Part shown: one piece after another, positions 7,654 through 17,002 of the stretch
Layout: the number at the start of each line of letters is the position of its first letter
How positions within the stretch are numbered: position 1 is the first letter of the stretch
NCBI RefSeq assembly: GCF_017487405.1
Contig: NZ_CP062222.1
Coordinates: 3,598,501 to 3,662,500, forward strand
DNA from: Brevundimonas goettingensis
GTDB lineage: Bacteria; Pseudomonadota; Alphaproteobacteria; Caulobacterales; Caulobacteraceae
Direction of reading: 5' to 3'
Length of the DNA stretch: 64,000 nt
Program-made: the position numbers and the translations under genes
The notes under the pieces: model-generated
Told to the model about the DNA's origin: nothing
The model's input: only the letters and a program-made list of their open reading frames with translations
Databases searched by the model: none

Positions 7654-8336
7654 GGCTGCAGCCGGTACCCGCCCGCATCGGTCAGCAGCAACCGCGCCGC
7701 GCCGGGCTCGGGCTCGATCTTCTGGCGCAGGCGGTAGATGTGGGTTTCCAGGGTGTGGGTCGTGACCCCGGCGTTATAGCCCCAGACCTCGGTCAGCAGC
7801 TCCTCGCGCGACACGGGCTTGGCGCCCGCGCGATAGAGGTACTTGAGGATATTGGTCTCTTTTTCCGTCAGCCGGATCTTCTTGCCCTTGTCGTCGACCA
7901 GCATCTTGCCGGCGGGGCGGAAGGAATAGGGGCCGATGGCGAAGACGGCGTCTTCCGACTGTTCGTGGCTGCGCAGGTGGGCGCGGATGCGGGCCAGCAG
8001 CACGGCGAAGCGGAAGGGCTTGGTGACATAGTCATTGGCCCCGGCGTCCAGACCCAGCACCGTGTCGGCGTCAGAGTCCTGGGCCGTCAGCATGATGACC
8101 GGGGTGGCGACCCCGTCCTTGCGCAGCAGGCGGCAGGCCTCGCGCCCGTCCATGTCGGGCAGGTCGACGTCCAGCAGGATCAGGTCGGCGCGCAGCTCGC
8201 GGCCCAGCCGGATGCCTTCGGTGGCTGTCGCGGCCTGGACCGTGCGGAACTCTTCATGGAGCGCCAGCTGCTCGGCCAAAGCCTCGCGCAGGTCGTCGTC
8301 GTCGTCGATGATCAGCAGGGTCTTGGGCGTGGGCAT
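7650..8336 (-). CDS. cenR: OmpR-family response regulator, CenR/OtpR orthologue
   Basis: 228 residues. The receiver domain has the acidic cluster IIDDDDDLREAL and the phosphoacceptor Asp56 in LILLDVDLPDMDG, with Lys in YVTKPF. A C-terminal winged helix carries LTEKETNILKYLYRAGAK and WGYNAGVTTHTLETHIYRL. The latter blocks are typical of CenR of Caulobacter and OtpR of Brucella, essential regulators of envelope integrity. Start moved from the longest frame to ATG 8336, where family members begin. No CenK kinase is adjacent. It forms an operon with the following SseB-like gene. Confidence 0.8.
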   Translation of the reverse strand: MPTPKTLLIIDDDDDLREALAEQLALHEEFRTVQAATATEGIRLGRELRADLILLDVDLPDMDGREACRLLRKDGVATPVIMLTAQDSDADTVLGLDAGANDYVTKPFRFAVLLARIRAHLRSHEQSEDAVFAIGPYSFRPAGKMLVDDKGKKIRLTEKETNILKYLYRAGAKPVSREELLTEVWGYNAGVTTHTLETHIYRLRQKIEPEPGAARLLLTDAGGYRLQP

Positions 8337-8397
8337 GTCGATAACAATGGCGAGGCTTGGGTGAATCGCCAAGGGCGACGGGGAAAATGAAGTCGAT

Positions 8398-9117
8398 TCA
8401 GGCGATAGAGGGCGCTTCGGAAGAGTTTCGTTCCCCGAAAAGCGCCGTTCCCACCCGCACATCGGTCGCGCCGAAGCGAATCGCGGTCTCGAAGTCGCCG
8501 CTCATCCCCATCGACAGGACGGAAAGGCCGTTGCGTTCGGCGATCTTCGCCAGCAGGGCGAAATGCAGACCGGGCGCCTCCTCGGCGGGTGGGATGGCCA
8601 TCAGCCCCTCGACCGTCAGGCCGTAGATTTCGCGCGCCAGGGCGATGAAGGCGTCGGCCTCCAGGGGGAGTATCCCGGCTTTCTGCGGCTCGGCGCCGGT
8701 ATTGACCTGAACCAGCATCCGGGGCGCGCGGCCCTGACGCTGGATCTGTTCGGCCAGGGCCCGGGCCAGCTTCTCGCGGTCCAGGGTCTCGATCACATCG
8801 AAGAAGGCGACCGCGTCTCCGGCCTTGTTCGACTGCAGCGGGCCGATCAGCCGCAGTTCGAGGTTGGGCAGGGCGCGACTGCGCTCGCTCCAGCGCCCTT
8901 CGGCTTCCTGCACCCGGTTCTCGCCGAAGACGCGCTGGCCGGTGGCGAGAATGGCGTCGATGGCCTCGGGCGGCTGGGTCTTGGAGACGGCGGTCAGGGT
9001 GACACAGGCCGGGTCGCGTCCGACCGAACGGGCCACAGCGTCGATGCGCGTCCGCACCGCCGCGACGCGTTCAGCGACAGTGGACGTCGACTGCAAAGCG
9101 GGGGATGACGACGGCAT
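8398..9117 (-). CDS. yggS: YggS/PLPBP-family PLP homeostasis protein
   Basis: 239 residues. A single-domain fold-III PLP protein that controls free pyridoxal phosphate and amino-acid balance rather than catalysing a known reaction. The PLP Lys is in TLTAVSKTQP; later motifs are FGENRVQEA, LIGPLQSNK, VQVNTGAEPQKAG and LSMGMSGDFETAIRFGAT with RVGTALFG. The start at 9117 is preferred over the longer frame because family members begin a few residues before AERVAAVR. The ATG shares the CATG at 9115-9118 with the start of the divergent thiE-like gene. Confidence 0.92.
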   Translation of the reverse strand: MPSSSPALQSTSTVAERVAAVRTRIDAVARSVGRDPACVTLTAVSKTQPPEAIDAILATGQRVFGENRVQEAEGRWSERSRALPNLELRLIGPLQSNKAGDAVAFFDVIETLDREKLARALAEQIQRQGRAPRMLVQVNTGAEPQKAGILPLEADAFIALAREIYGLTVEGLMAIPPAEEAPGLHFALLAKIAERNGLSVLSMGMSGDFETAIRFGATDVRVGTALFGERNSSEAPSIA

Positions 9118-9742
9118 GGACGGCTCCGGAACCCTGTCGAACGAGGCGCGCATCCTTTGGGACGCGGCACGGGGTCTAGCCCGGGAGACGGCGTCTGTCA
9201 GCGCGCCCCTGCTCTTCTTCACCGATCCCGCCCGGACGCCCGAGCCCTGGCGGACCGCCGAACGGCTGCCGACCGGGGCGGGCGTTGTTTATCGCCACTT
9301 CGGCGCCCGCGACGCCGAGGCCGTAGCGCGGCGGTTGAAGGCGATTTCGTTGGATCGGGGGCTGGTTCTGCTGATCGGTCTGGACGCCGGTCTGGCCGAG
9401 GTGGTCGGGGCGGACGGCGTCCATCTGCCGCAGCGGGCGCTGGGTCAGGCAGAGGCCTTGCGGGCGCGCCGCCCGGACTGGCTGCTGACCGGCGCCGTCC
9501 ATGCGGTGGAGACGCCGGCGCCCGAGGCTCTGGATGCGGTGGTGCTGTCGCCGATCTTTCCGGCGGGCGGCGCCTCGGCCGTCAAGCCGGCCCTGGGGGT
9601 GGAGGCGCTTACGGCGATGGCGCGGCGACGGCCTGTCTATGCCCTCGGCGGGGTCAATGTGGCGACCGTGGGGGGCCTCACAGGCTCAGGCGCGTGCGGG
9701 ATCGCGGGAGTGGATGCGATCCGGTCGGCCTTCGCTTCCTAG
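9116..9742 (+). CDS. Thiamine-phosphate-synthase-like protein
   Basis: 208 residues. A TIM-barrel protein of the ThiE/TenI group with LLFFTDPARTPEPW, VYRHFGARDAEAVARRL, GADGVHLPQRA, DAVVLSPIFPAGGASAVKPALG, YALGGVN and GIAGVDAIRSAF. The VHLPQ and SPIFP blocks correspond to the diphosphate-binding and substrate regions of ThiE. It is shorter and more divergent than canonical ThiE and no other thiamine genes are near, so catalysis is not assured. The first codon shares CATG with the opposite yggS start; its promoter must lie inside yggS. Confidence 0.72.
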   Translation: MDGSGTLSNEARILWDAARGLARETASVSAPLLFFTDPARTPEPWRTAERLPTGAGVVYRHFGARDAEAVARRLKAISLDRGLVLLIGLDAGLAEVVGADGVHLPQRALGQAEALRARRPDWLLTGAVHAVETPAPEALDAVVLSPIFPAGGASAVKPALGVEALTAMARRRPVYALGGVNVATVGGLTGSGACGIAGVDAIRSAFAS

Positions 9743-10149
9743 AACTTGAAGATGGATTCCAGCCGGATGCGCGGTTGCGAGCGGCTTTCGGATTCGGGCG
9801 CGCGGGCCGGGTCCTGATCGGCGCGGGCGACACTGCCCACGGCGCCGACGCTCAGGCGGGGAGTGACGCTGTAATAGGCGCCGGCCTCGACATCGCCCCA
9901 CTGGGTCTCGCGACCGACGGGCTGGTTGAGGTTGAAGTTCAGACCCCAGCGACCGGTGTCATACCAGCGCAGGCCGCGGCGCTGGGCCGGCGGATTGGCG
10001 CGTTGGGAAGCCTGGGCGGCCTGGGCCTCGGCGATAGAAACGGCAGGCGCATGCGAACGCGAACCGGCCGACTGGGCCGACGCCGTTCCGGCCAGTCCCA
10101 TCAGGGCCGCCGCGCTCAGAAGTCCTGCGATGATCGCGCCGAACCGCAT
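9739..10149 (-). CDS. ntrZ: NtrZ-like periplasmic protein
   Basis: 136 residues with a signal peptide ending near GTASAQS. The mature part has RWYDTGRWGLNFNLNQP and GRETQWGDVEAGAYY, then a beta-rich tail ending in Phe (ESIFKF). This pattern resembles NtrZ, a Caulobacterales periplasmic protein reported to influence the NtrY-NtrX two-component system. Its aromatic C-terminus and alternating residues could also fit a tiny outer-membrane beta protein. ntrX/ntrY are not in the window. It overlaps the thiE-like stop by four bases. Confidence 0.58.
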   Translation of the reverse strand: MRFGAIIAGLLSAAALMGLAGTASAQSAGSRSHAPAVSIAEAQAAQASQRANPPAQRRGLRWYDTGRWGLNFNLNQPVGRETQWGDVEAGAYYSVTPRLSVGAVGSVARADQDPARAPESESRSQPRIRLESIFKF

Positions 10150-10563
10150 TTCCTACCCTTCAGACCCGGCTGAACCGGACCGTCAAACCCTGAACCGGCG
10201 TTTTCGCCGTGAACCCGACGATTAGACATCGTGGGTCCGCCCGGTCAACGCAACGTGGTCGCCTCATCCGGGTTCCGCGGACTCTATTCCGCCCCTGTGG
10301 CGCAAGCGTCACGGGAATGGGGCGGAAACCCGCACAGATGTTTCGCAAAGAGACTGCCGTCCGGAACAGGCCCTGCGGGAACCCCGGCTTTCGGTGCTGC
10401 AAAGATCAGCGTCGTCTTCGCCTTGTCATCGCCCCTTTTGGGCGTGTTATAGAGCGTCGCAGCGGCCCTCGCCCCTTGTGAAACAGGGGTCAGAGCTGTC
10501 GCGCCCGCGCTTTGTGCGTGTCACCCGCGGGTCCGGCGTCCAATCTGAACGGAGAATTCCTCG
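10150..10563. other. Intergenic region of 414 bases upstream of the DUF3576 gene
   Basis: Both flanking genes point away from this stretch. The short frames inside lack coding features. It should hold the leftward ntrZ promoter and the rightward promoter for the lipoprotein gene. A pyrimidine-purine inverted pair CCCCTTGTGAAACAGGGG at 10471-10488 could form a hairpin. Nothing else definite was seen. Confidence 0.45.
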
Positions 10564-11034
10564 ATGGCCCCCACTCAAGCGATGGGCAAGACCCTGAAAA
10601 GGGGCGCTGTGTTCGCCGCCATCGCCGCCGGCCTGCTGCTGTCCGCCTGCGGCGGCGTCAAGGTGCCCTTCACGGGCGGTCCCAAGCCCGCCAAGGCCAA
10701 TCCCCAGACGGGGATCGGCGTGAACGCCTATCTGTGGCGCGCGACGCTCGACACCCTCAGCTTCATGCCGCTGCTGACCGCCGATCCGTGGGGCGGCGTG
10801 GTCAATTATGATTGGTATATCAATCCGCAGACCCCGAACGAGCGCTTCAAGGCCACGGTCTTCATCCTCGACACCCGTCTGCGCGCGGACGCCCTGAACG
10901 TGACCGTGACCAAGGAAGTCAAGGACGCCTCGGGCGGCTGGACCGCGGCCCCCGTCGCCGCCCAGACCGAGACCGACCTGGAAAACGCGATCCTGACCAA
11001 GGCGCGCCAGCTCAACCTCGCCAACGCGAACTGA
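10564..11034 (+). CDS. DUF3576 lipoprotein
   Basis: 156 residues. Lipoprotein signal with lipobox LLSAC (Cys29). The mature domain contains IGVNAYLWRATLDTLSFMPL, PWGGVVNYDWYINPQTPNERFK and an ending region of alternating strands. This is the DUF3576 family, an alphaproteobacterial protein often encoded just before leuS and lptE, as here. An envelope-biogenesis role is suggested by that context only. A strong hairpin directly after its stop indicates it is mainly transcribed separately from leuS. Confidence 0.82.
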   Translation: MAPTQAMGKTLKRGAVFAAIAAGLLLSACGGVKVPFTGGPKPAKANPQTGIGVNAYLWRATLDTLSFMPLLTADPWGGVVNYDWYINPQTPNERFKATVFILDTRLRADALNVTVTKEVKDASGGWTAAPVAAQTETDLENAILTKARQLNLANAN

Positions 11035-11036
11035 TC

Positions 11037-11069
11037 GGCTGATCGCGAAGCGATCAGCCTGGTCCTTTT
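11037..11069 (+). terminator. Terminator after the DUF3576 gene
   Basis: A perfect 10-pair stem (GGCTGATCGC with GCGATCAGCC) closes a GAA loop two bases after the stop codon. A four-T run follows at 11066-11069 after a short gap, so the T tract is weak but placement is ideal. Confidence 0.6.
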
Positions 11070-11126
11070 GCAGGGCGCTACGCTCGCGACGCGGTCGCTC
11101 ACTGCTTGAGCGCCCTTAATGTGCGC

Positions 11127-11170
11127 CGACGCCCTTTGACCGTTCAGGTCGGAGGGCGTCGCTCTATTTT
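11127..11170 (+). terminator. Second hairpin before leuS
   Basis: CGACGCCCT (11127-11135) pairs with AGGGCGTCG (11153-11161), and an inner stem GACC/GGTC closes loop GTTCA. It is followed by CTCTATTTT. It may be a backup terminator or part of the leuS leader. I found no T-box features. Confidence 0.5.
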
Positions 11171-11238
11171 CCTTGGGCGTCGCCGCCCTTCGGGCTAATC
11201 GGGCGCGAGGGGCGTTGGTCGCCCCGTCGACTTCCAGG

Positions 11239-13830
11239 ATGCCCGTGGCCCGTTACGAACCGAAAACCGCCGAACCCCGCCAGCAGCAGCGCTGGTCGGA
11301 TGCGAACGCCTTCGTCACGAAGGATACCGGGCGGCCCAAATACTATGTGCTCGAGATGTTCCCTTATCCGTCGGGGAACATCCACATGGGCCATGCGCGC
11401 AACTACGTCATGGGCGACGTGGTGGCGCGTCACAAGCGCGCGCAAGGCTTCGACGTTCTGCACCCGATGGGCTGGGACGCTTTCGGCATGCCTGCCGAGA
11501 ACGCGGCCATGGAGCGCGGCATCCACCCCAAGGGCTGGACCTATTCCAACATCGCCAACATGCGCGAGCAGCTGAAGCTGCTGGGCCTGTCGCTGGACTG
11601 GTCGCGCGAGTTCGCCACCTGCGACCCGGAATACTACGGCAAGCAGCAGGCCTGGTTCCTGGAGCTGTTCAAGCGCGGCCTGGTCTATCGCAAGGATGCG
11701 GTGGTCAACTGGGACCCGGTCGACAACACCGTCCTGGCCAATGAGCAGGTCATCGACGGCCGCGGCTGGCGCTCGGGCGCCCTGGTCGAGAAACGCAAGC
11801 TGAACCAGTGGTTCCTGCGCATCACCGACTATGCCGACGATCTGATCGAAGGCCTCAAGACCCTGAATCGCTGGCCCGAGAAGGTCCGGCTGATGCAGGA
11901 GAACTGGATCGGCAAGTCCAAGGGCGCGACCCTGTGGTGGCCTATCGCCGAGGCCCCCGCCTTCCTGCCGGCCTCGCCGGAGGGCGAGCCGAACCACGCC
12001 CGTGATCCGATCGAGGTCTATACGACCCGACCCGACACCCTGTTCGGGGCCAGCTTCCTGGCCCTGTCGGCCGACCATCCGCTGACCAGGGCCATCGCCG
12101 AACACCGGCCGGACGTCGCCGACTTCATCAAGGCCTGCGCCCAGACGGGCACTTCGGAAGTCGATATCGAAAAGGCCGAGAAGCTGGGCGTGGATCTGGG
12201 CGTGCGCGTCCGCCACCCGTTCGATCCGGACAAGACCCTGCCGGTCTGGGCCGCCAATTTCGTCCTGTCGACCTATGGCTCGGGCGCCATCTTCGGCTGC
12301 CCGGCCCACGACCAGCGCGACCTCGACTTCGCCCGCAAATACGACCTGCCGGTCACCCCGGTGGTCAAGCCGGACGACGTCGACACCATCGAGATCGGGA
12401 CCGAGGCCTATGTCGGCCCGGGCCGCATCTTCAACTCCGACTTCCTGAACGGTCTGGACGTCGAGGCCGCCAAGGCCGCCGCCATCGCGAAGGTCGAAGA
12501 GCAGAAACAGGGCCGGGCCGAGACCATCTATCGCCTGCGCGACTGGGGCGTCAGCCGCCAGCGCTACTGGGGCTGCCCGATCCCGGTCATCCACTGCCCG
12601 TCCTGCGGCGTCCAGCCGGTCCCGGCCGACCAGCTGCCGGTGGTCCTGCCCGATGACGTCACCTTCGACGTGCCCGGCAATCCGCTGGCCCGCCACCCGA
12701 CCTGGAAGCATGTCAAATGCCCGTCCTGCGATCAGGACGCGACGCGCGAGACCGACACCTTGGACACCTTTGTGGACTCCAGCTGGTATTTCGCCCGCTT
12801 CACCGATCCGACGGCGGACGCCCCGATCGACAAGGCCGCCGCCGACCACTGGCTGGCCGTCGACCAGTATATCGGCGGGGTCGAGCACGCCGTGCTTCAC
12901 CTGCTCTACGCCCGCTTCATCACCCGCGCCCTGACGGATGCGGGCATGATGTCGGTCAAGGAGCCGTTCGCCGGCCTGTTCACGCAAGGGATGGTGGTCC
13001 ACGAGACCTATCGCCGCGCGGACGGCCAATGGGTCGAGCCGACCGACGTCGACCTGACCAACGACGCCGGCGTGCGCTCGGCGCGCCAGCTGTCGACCGG
13101 CGAGGCCCTGGTCATCGGCGACATCGAGAAGATGTCGAAGTCCAAGAAGAACGTCGTCGCCCCGGCCGAGATTCTCGAATCCCACGGCGTCGACGCCGGC
13201 CGTCTGTTCGTCCTGTCCGACAGCCCGCCCGAGCGCGACGTGCAATGGACGCCCGGCGGGGTCGAGGGCGCCAGCCGCTTCGTCCAGCGCGTCTGGGCCG
13301 AGTTCGACGGCTATGACGCCTCGGTCCCCGGCGACGAGGCCGCCAACACCGCCCTGATCCGCGAGACCCACAAGGCCATCAAGGCCGTTTCCGAAGGCGT
13401 CGAGGGCTTCAGGTTCAACTCGGCCATCGCCAAGCTCTACGCCTTCCTGGCGACCGTGCGCGATGCCAAGGACACGGGCGGCGAGGCGCGCCGTCAGGCC
13501 CTGTCGGCCCTGGCCCGACTGGTCGCCCCTTTCACCCCGCACGTGGCCGAGGAAGCCTGGTCGCGTCTGGGTGAAGACGGAATGGTGCTGGACGCGCCCT
13601 GGCCCGTCTACGACCCGGCCCTGGCCGCCGACGACGAGGTGGTGCTGCCGATCCAGATCTCGGGCAAGCGCCGCAGCGAGATCACGGCGCCGCGCGGCGC
13701 AGCCAGCGCCGACGTCGAGGCCGCCGCCCTCGCCAACCCCGCCATTCAGGCCTATCTCTCGGCCAACGGGGTTTCGGTGAAGAAGGTGATCGTGGTCCAG
13801 GATCGCATCGTCAATCTGGTGGTCGGCTGA
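11239..13830 (+). CDS. leuS: Leucyl-tRNA synthetase
   Basis: 863 residues, the usual bacterial length. Class Ia synthetase charging tRNA-Leu. The HIGH motif appears as HMGH at residues 49-52 after [13 protein letters not shown] is at 631-635 (EKMSKSKKN). The CP1 editing domain lies in between, with [14 protein letters not shown] and the editing Asp region in [15 protein letters not shown]. Start set to ATG 11239 (MPVARYEP) rather than the longer frame. Its stop overlaps the start of lptE (TGATG), so leuS-lptE-holA form one operon, a common alphaproteobacterial order. Confidence 0.97.
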   Translation: MPVARYEPKTAEPRQQQRWSDANAFVTKDTGRPKYYVLEMFPYPSGNIHMGHARNYVMGDVVARHKRAQGFDVLHPMGWDAFGMPAENAAMERGIHPKGWTYSNIANMREQLKLLGLSLDWSREFATCDPEYYGKQQAWFLELFKRGLVYRKDAVVNWDPVDNTVLANEQVIDGRGWRSGALVEKRKLNQWFLRITDYADDLIEGLKTLNRWPEKVRLMQENWIGKSKGATLWWPIAEAPAFLPASPEGEPNHARDPIEVYTTRPDTLFGASFLALSADHPLTRAIAEHRPDVADFIKACAQTGTSEVDIEKAEKLGVDLGVRVRHPFDPDKTLPVWAANFVLSTYGSGAIFGCPAHDQRDLDFARKYDLPVTPVVKPDDVDTIEIGTEAYVGPGRIFNSDFLNGLDVEAAKAAAIAKVEEQKQGRAETIYRLRDWGVSRQRYWGCPIPVIHCPSCGVQPVPADQLPVVLPDDVTFDVPGNPLARHPTWKHVKCPSCDQDATRETDTLDTFVDSSWYFARFTDPTADAPIDKAAADHWLAVDQYIGGVEHAVLHLLYARFITRALTDAGMMSVKEPFAGLFTQGMVVHETYRRADGQWVEPTDVDLTNDAGVRSARQLSTGEALVIGDIEKMSKSKKNVVAPAEILESHGVDAGRLFVLSDSPPERDVQWTPGGVEGASRFVQRVWAEFDGYDASVPGDEAANTALIRETHKAIKAVSEGVEGFRFNSAIAKLYAFLATVRDAKDTGGEARRQALSALARLVAPFTPHVAEEAWSRLGEDGMVLDAPWPVYDPALAADDEVVLPIQISGKRRSEITAPRGAASADVEAAALANPAIQAYLSANGVSVKKVIVVQDRIVNLVVG

Positions 13831-14321
13831 TGCGGGCGCGCGCCGGCCTGCTCACCGCCGTGCTCTTGCTGGCCGGCGCCGCCCTGTCGGGGTGTGGCTT
13901 CACCCCCATGTACGCCTCGGGCGGCTCGGCGGCGATCAGCCGTATCGCGGTCGCGGCCGAGGACAACCGTCTGGGCTACCGGCTGCGCGAACAGCTGGAA
14001 GACGCCCTGGCCTGGGATCGCGGGGCCCAGCCGCCCCTCTATCGCCTGACCACGGTGACCGAACAGGCGCGCCGTCCGCTCGGCCGCCGAATCGACGACA
14101 CCGCCACCCGCTATGAGCTGACGGTCCGGGTCGCCTGGACCCTGACGCCGACGTCGGGCGGCACGCCCCTGATCGGGTCCGAAACCTCGACCTCGACCTA
14201 TGCCGCCGCCGACCAGCCCTATGCCGCCATCGCCGCCCAGCAGGACGGCGAGGACCGGGCCGCCGCCGAACTGGCCAGGCTGATCCGCATCGACATCCTG
14301 CGGGCCCTGTCGGACCAGTAA
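13830..14321 (+). CDS. lptE: LPS-assembly lipoprotein LptE
   Basis: 163 residues. Lipobox LSGC with Cys22, followed by GFTPMYA, the signature start of mature LptE. The plug protein LptE sits inside the LptD barrel in the outer membrane and helps deliver lipopolysaccharide. The region RLREQLEDALA and DDTATRYELTVRV match the family's alternating helix-strand pattern. Translationally coupled to leuS by one-base overlap and 4 bases ahead of holA. Confidence 0.88.
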   Translation: MRARAGLLTAVLLLAGAALSGCGFTPMYASGGSAAISRIAVAAEDNRLGYRLREQLEDALAWDRGAQPPLYRLTTVTEQARRPLGRRIDDTATRYELTVRVAWTLTPTSGGTPLIGSETSTSTYAAADQPYAAIAAQQDGEDRAAAELARLIRIDILRALSDQ

Positions 14322-14325
14322 GCGG

Positions 14326-15378
14326 ATGATTCTGGCCAAACGCCCGGACATCGACCGTTTTCTGGCCAAGCCCGAGCCGGGAATCCGGGCGGTGGTCATT
14401 CACGGCAAGGATCGCTCAGGCGTCGCTGAGCGCGCCCAGATCCTGTGCAAGGCCATCACCCCCGATCTGAACGACCCCTTCAACGTCACCGTCCTGACCG
14501 ACAGCGACATCGACGGCGACGAGGCCCGTCTCGAAGAGGCCCTGACCGCGCTGAGCATGATCGGCGGCCGCCGCCTGATCCGCGTCAAGCTGGGCGGGGA
14601 AAAGGTGTCCGTCGACAAGATGCTGGCGGCGGCGGTCAAAACCCACTCGGACGGCGGTTTCAATCCCGACGCCATGCTGGTTATCGAGGCCGGGGCGCTC
14701 GGTCGCGACTCGGCCCTGCGCAAGGCCGCCGAGACGGCCAGGGGGGCGGCGGGCATCACCTGCTACGAGGACGAGACCGGCGACGTGGCCCGGATGACAC
14801 GCGAGGCCCTCGCCGCCGACAAGGTGGGCCTGACGTCGGACGCCCTGGACCGGTTCGTGAGCCGCCTGCCGCGCGAAAGGGGCCTGATGCGGCAGGAGAT
14901 CGAACGCCTCGCTCTCTATATCGGCCCGGGCTCCGGCCGGACCATCGACGTCGACGAACTGGAAGGCCATCTGGGCGTCGAGCCCGACGCCTCTCTGCAG
15001 GACGCCGCGCTTCAGGCCTTCGGCGGCCGTCCCGCCCCGTCCCAGGCGGGTCTCCGGCGAGCTCTGGCCGAGGGCGAAAGCGCCGTCATGGCCGTGCGCC
15101 AGGCCTCGATCCATCTGGGCAAGCTGCGCCGCATCAATGTGCTGCAGGGGGCGGGAGCCGGGGCCAAGGAGGCCGCCAAGGCCGCCGGCGTCTTCTGGAA
15201 ACAGGAGGCAGAGATGTTGCGTCAGGCCCGCTCGTGGCGGCTGGAAGACCTCGATTTGGTCCAGGACAGCGTCAATGTCGCCGATGTCGCCACCAAGACC
15301 ACCGGCATGCCCGAGGGCCTGATCGCCGAACGGCTGCTGCTCGAGATCGCCGCCCGGGCGAGACGCCTTGGGCTCTGA
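14326..15378 (+). CDS. holA: DNA polymerase III delta subunit
   Basis: 350 residues. Delta opens the sliding clamp within the clamp loader. The N-terminal domain has AVVIHGKDRSGVAERAQIL and an acidic region DSDIDGDEARLEEALTALSMIGGRRLIRV typical of HolA; the lid and collar domains follow with LPRERGLMRQEIERLALY and AVMAVRQASIHLGKL. Walker residues are degenerate as expected for delta. The start lies 4 bases after lptE. Confidence 0.9.
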   Translation: MILAKRPDIDRFLAKPEPGIRAVVIHGKDRSGVAERAQILCKAITPDLNDPFNVTVLTDSDIDGDEARLEEALTALSMIGGRRLIRVKLGGEKVSVDKMLAAAVKTHSDGGFNPDAMLVIEAGALGRDSALRKAAETARGAAGITCYEDETGDVARMTREALAADKVGLTSDALDRFVSRLPRERGLMRQEIERLALYIGPGSGRTIDVDELEGHLGVEPDASLQDAALQAFGGRPAPSQAGLRRALAEGESAVMAVRQASIHLGKLRRINVLQGAGAGAKEAAKAAGVFWKQEAEMLRQARSWRLEDLDLVQDSVNVADVATKTTGMPEGLIAERLLLEIAARARRLGL

Positions 15379-15381
15379 AGC

Positions 15382-15576
15382 CTAGTCGAGCTGACGCGCT
15401 TCCTCGGTGAGCATTATCGGCACCCCATCGCGGATCGGAAACGCCAGCTTGGCCCCCTTCGACACCAGCTCATTGGCCTCGCGGTCATAGGTCAGAACCC
15501 CGCGCGTCACCGGACAGACCAGCACCTCCAGCAGGCGCGGATCGACCGAGGTCGGGGTGTTGAAGGCGTCGGACAT
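15382..15576 (-). CDS. UPF0434/Trm112-family small protein
   Basis: 64 residues. It has [25 protein letters not shown] and [19 protein letters not shown], the full UPF0434 (YcaR) signature. Relatives of Trm112 bind zinc and activate methyltransferases, but this version keeps only one Cys in the VCPVT block, as many UPF0434 members do, so zinc binding is doubtful. It ends three bases from the convergent holA. Confidence 0.9.
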   Translation of the reverse strand: MSDAFNTPTSVDPRLLEVLVCPVTRGVLTYDREANELVSKGAKLAFPIRDGVPIMLTEEARQLD

Positions 15577-15788
15577 GAGATCGGCTCGGTCGGTGGTCGG
15601 GCGGGTAACCTGATCTAGGCGCTCGGCGCGCCGACGTCACCGCCGATCTCGCCGCGCCCCTCTCTTCCTTGTCCGTGCTCCATCGGATATCGTCGTGTTT
15701 CGGGCACATGCGGACGCCCGATCAGACGGCTCCCGTCCAAGCGCCGCTCCTTTCACCGCGCCACTGTTGTGCGGCATGGAGCCATGCA

Positions 15789-16997
15789 GTGACGACGATC
15801 GACGAATCCACCCCTCCCGACCTTAGCCATACGGCGCTGTTCCTGCGTTTTCTCCGGTTCGGCCTGTTGGCCTTCGGTGGCCCCGTCGCCCAGATCGCCA
15901 TGATCCGGCGCGAGCTGGTGGAACAGGAGGGCTGGATCTCGGGCGCCCGCTTCAACCGTCTTCTGGCCGTGCTTCAGGTTCTGCCGGGACCGGAGGCGCA
16001 CGAACTCTGCGTCCATCTGGGGATGCGGGCCAAGGGGCGGATCGGCGGATTGCTGGCCGGGCTCGGTTTCATGACCCCAGGCCTGATCCTGATGCTGGGC
16101 ATCGGCTGGATCTATGTCTCGCTGGCGCCTTTCGTGGCCCTGCTGACCGGGGCCTTCCTCGGGATCCAGGCGGCCGTGGTCGCGATCATCGTGCGCGCGG
16201 TTCACAAGATCGGCGCGCACATCCTTGAGGACCGCTGGCTCTGGGCCGTGGCGACGGTCGGTTTCGCCGCCACCCTGTACGGCGTCGCCTTCTGGATCGT
16301 CCTGCTGGCTGCAGGCTCGGCCTATGCCCTGATCGCTGGCCGCCGGTTCGTCCTCGCAGGCGTCGTGATCGCCGCCGCCGCCACGCTCGCGGTATGGCTG
16401 CATCCGGTCGTCCAAGGCGCCCTCCCGGCGGACACCGTTGTGACGGGCGAGGTCGCGACGGGAACGCTCGCGATGTTCTGGACCGGATTGAAAGCGGGGC
16501 TTCTGACCTTCGGTGGGGCCTATACCGCCATTCCCTACGTCAGGGCCGATACGGTCGGGCGCGGCCTCATCGACGACGGGACCTTCCTCGACGGCGTCGC
16601 TTTCGCGGGGGTCATCCCGGCGCCGCTGGTGATCTTCTGCACCTTCGTGGGCTTCGTCGCGGGTGGGTGGACGGGCGCCCTGGCCATGACCGCCGGGGTC
16701 TTCCTGCCTGCCTTCGCCTTCTCGATGATCTTCTACGAGCGGCTGGAGGCGATCGTCGCCGATCCGCGCCTGCATCAGCTTCTGGCGGGCGTCGCCGCCG
16801 CCGTGGTCGGGATCATCGCCGCGACCAGCCTGCAGCTGGGTTGGGGGACGCTGCAACGCGCACCCTCGATCCCTGCCGCCGTGGCGATCTTCATTGCCGC
16901 CCTGGCCGCCGTCTGGTTCTGGAAAAGTCGCTATGCCGGGCCGGTCGTCCTGGCGTCGGCGGGGCTGGCGGGGTGGCTTGTGTTCCGCGCAGCCTGA
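15789..16997 (+). CDS. chrA: Chromate transporter ChrA-like membrane protein
   Basis: 402 residues with two homologous halves of about six hydrophobic segments each, as in long-chain ChrA. Each half contains the family motif: FLRFLRFGLLAFGGPVAQIAMIRRE near the N-terminus and FWTGLKAGLLTFGGAYTAIPYVR in the middle; PGPEAHELC and GVIPAPLVIF complete them. ChrA exports chromate by proton antiport. Start chosen at GTG 15789 because a GGAG site lies 7 bases upstream; longer starts (TTG 15669, ATG 15708) lack such a site. No chrB regulator is adjacent. Confidence 0.85.
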   Translation: MTTIDESTPPDLSHTALFLRFLRFGLLAFGGPVAQIAMIRRELVEQEGWISGARFNRLLAVLQVLPGPEAHELCVHLGMRAKGRIGGLLAGLGFMTPGLILMLGIGWIYVSLAPFVALLTGAFLGIQAAVVAIIVRAVHKIGAHILEDRWLWAVATVGFAATLYGVAFWIVLLAAGSAYALIAGRRFVLAGVVIAAAATLAVWLHPVVQGALPADTVVTGEVATGTLAMFWTGLKAGLLTFGGAYTAIPYVRADTVGRGLIDDGTFLDGVAFAGVIPAPLVIFCTFVGFVAGGWTGALAMTAGVFLPAFAFSMIFYERLEAIVADPRLHQLLAGVAAAVVGIIAATSLQLGWGTLQRAPSIPAAVAIFIAALAAVWFWKSRYAGPVVLASAGLAGWLVFRAA

Positions 16998-17002
16998 AGC
17001 CG

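Noticed and set aside
11164..13542. A 792-codon open frame antisense to leuS, with similar long antisense frames opposite kup, purH, xthA and the MASE1 kinase
   Set aside because: They are shadows of high-GC codon use: composition is Gly/Asp/Arg/Gln-rich, no motifs are present, and the opposite strand encodes clear enzymes.
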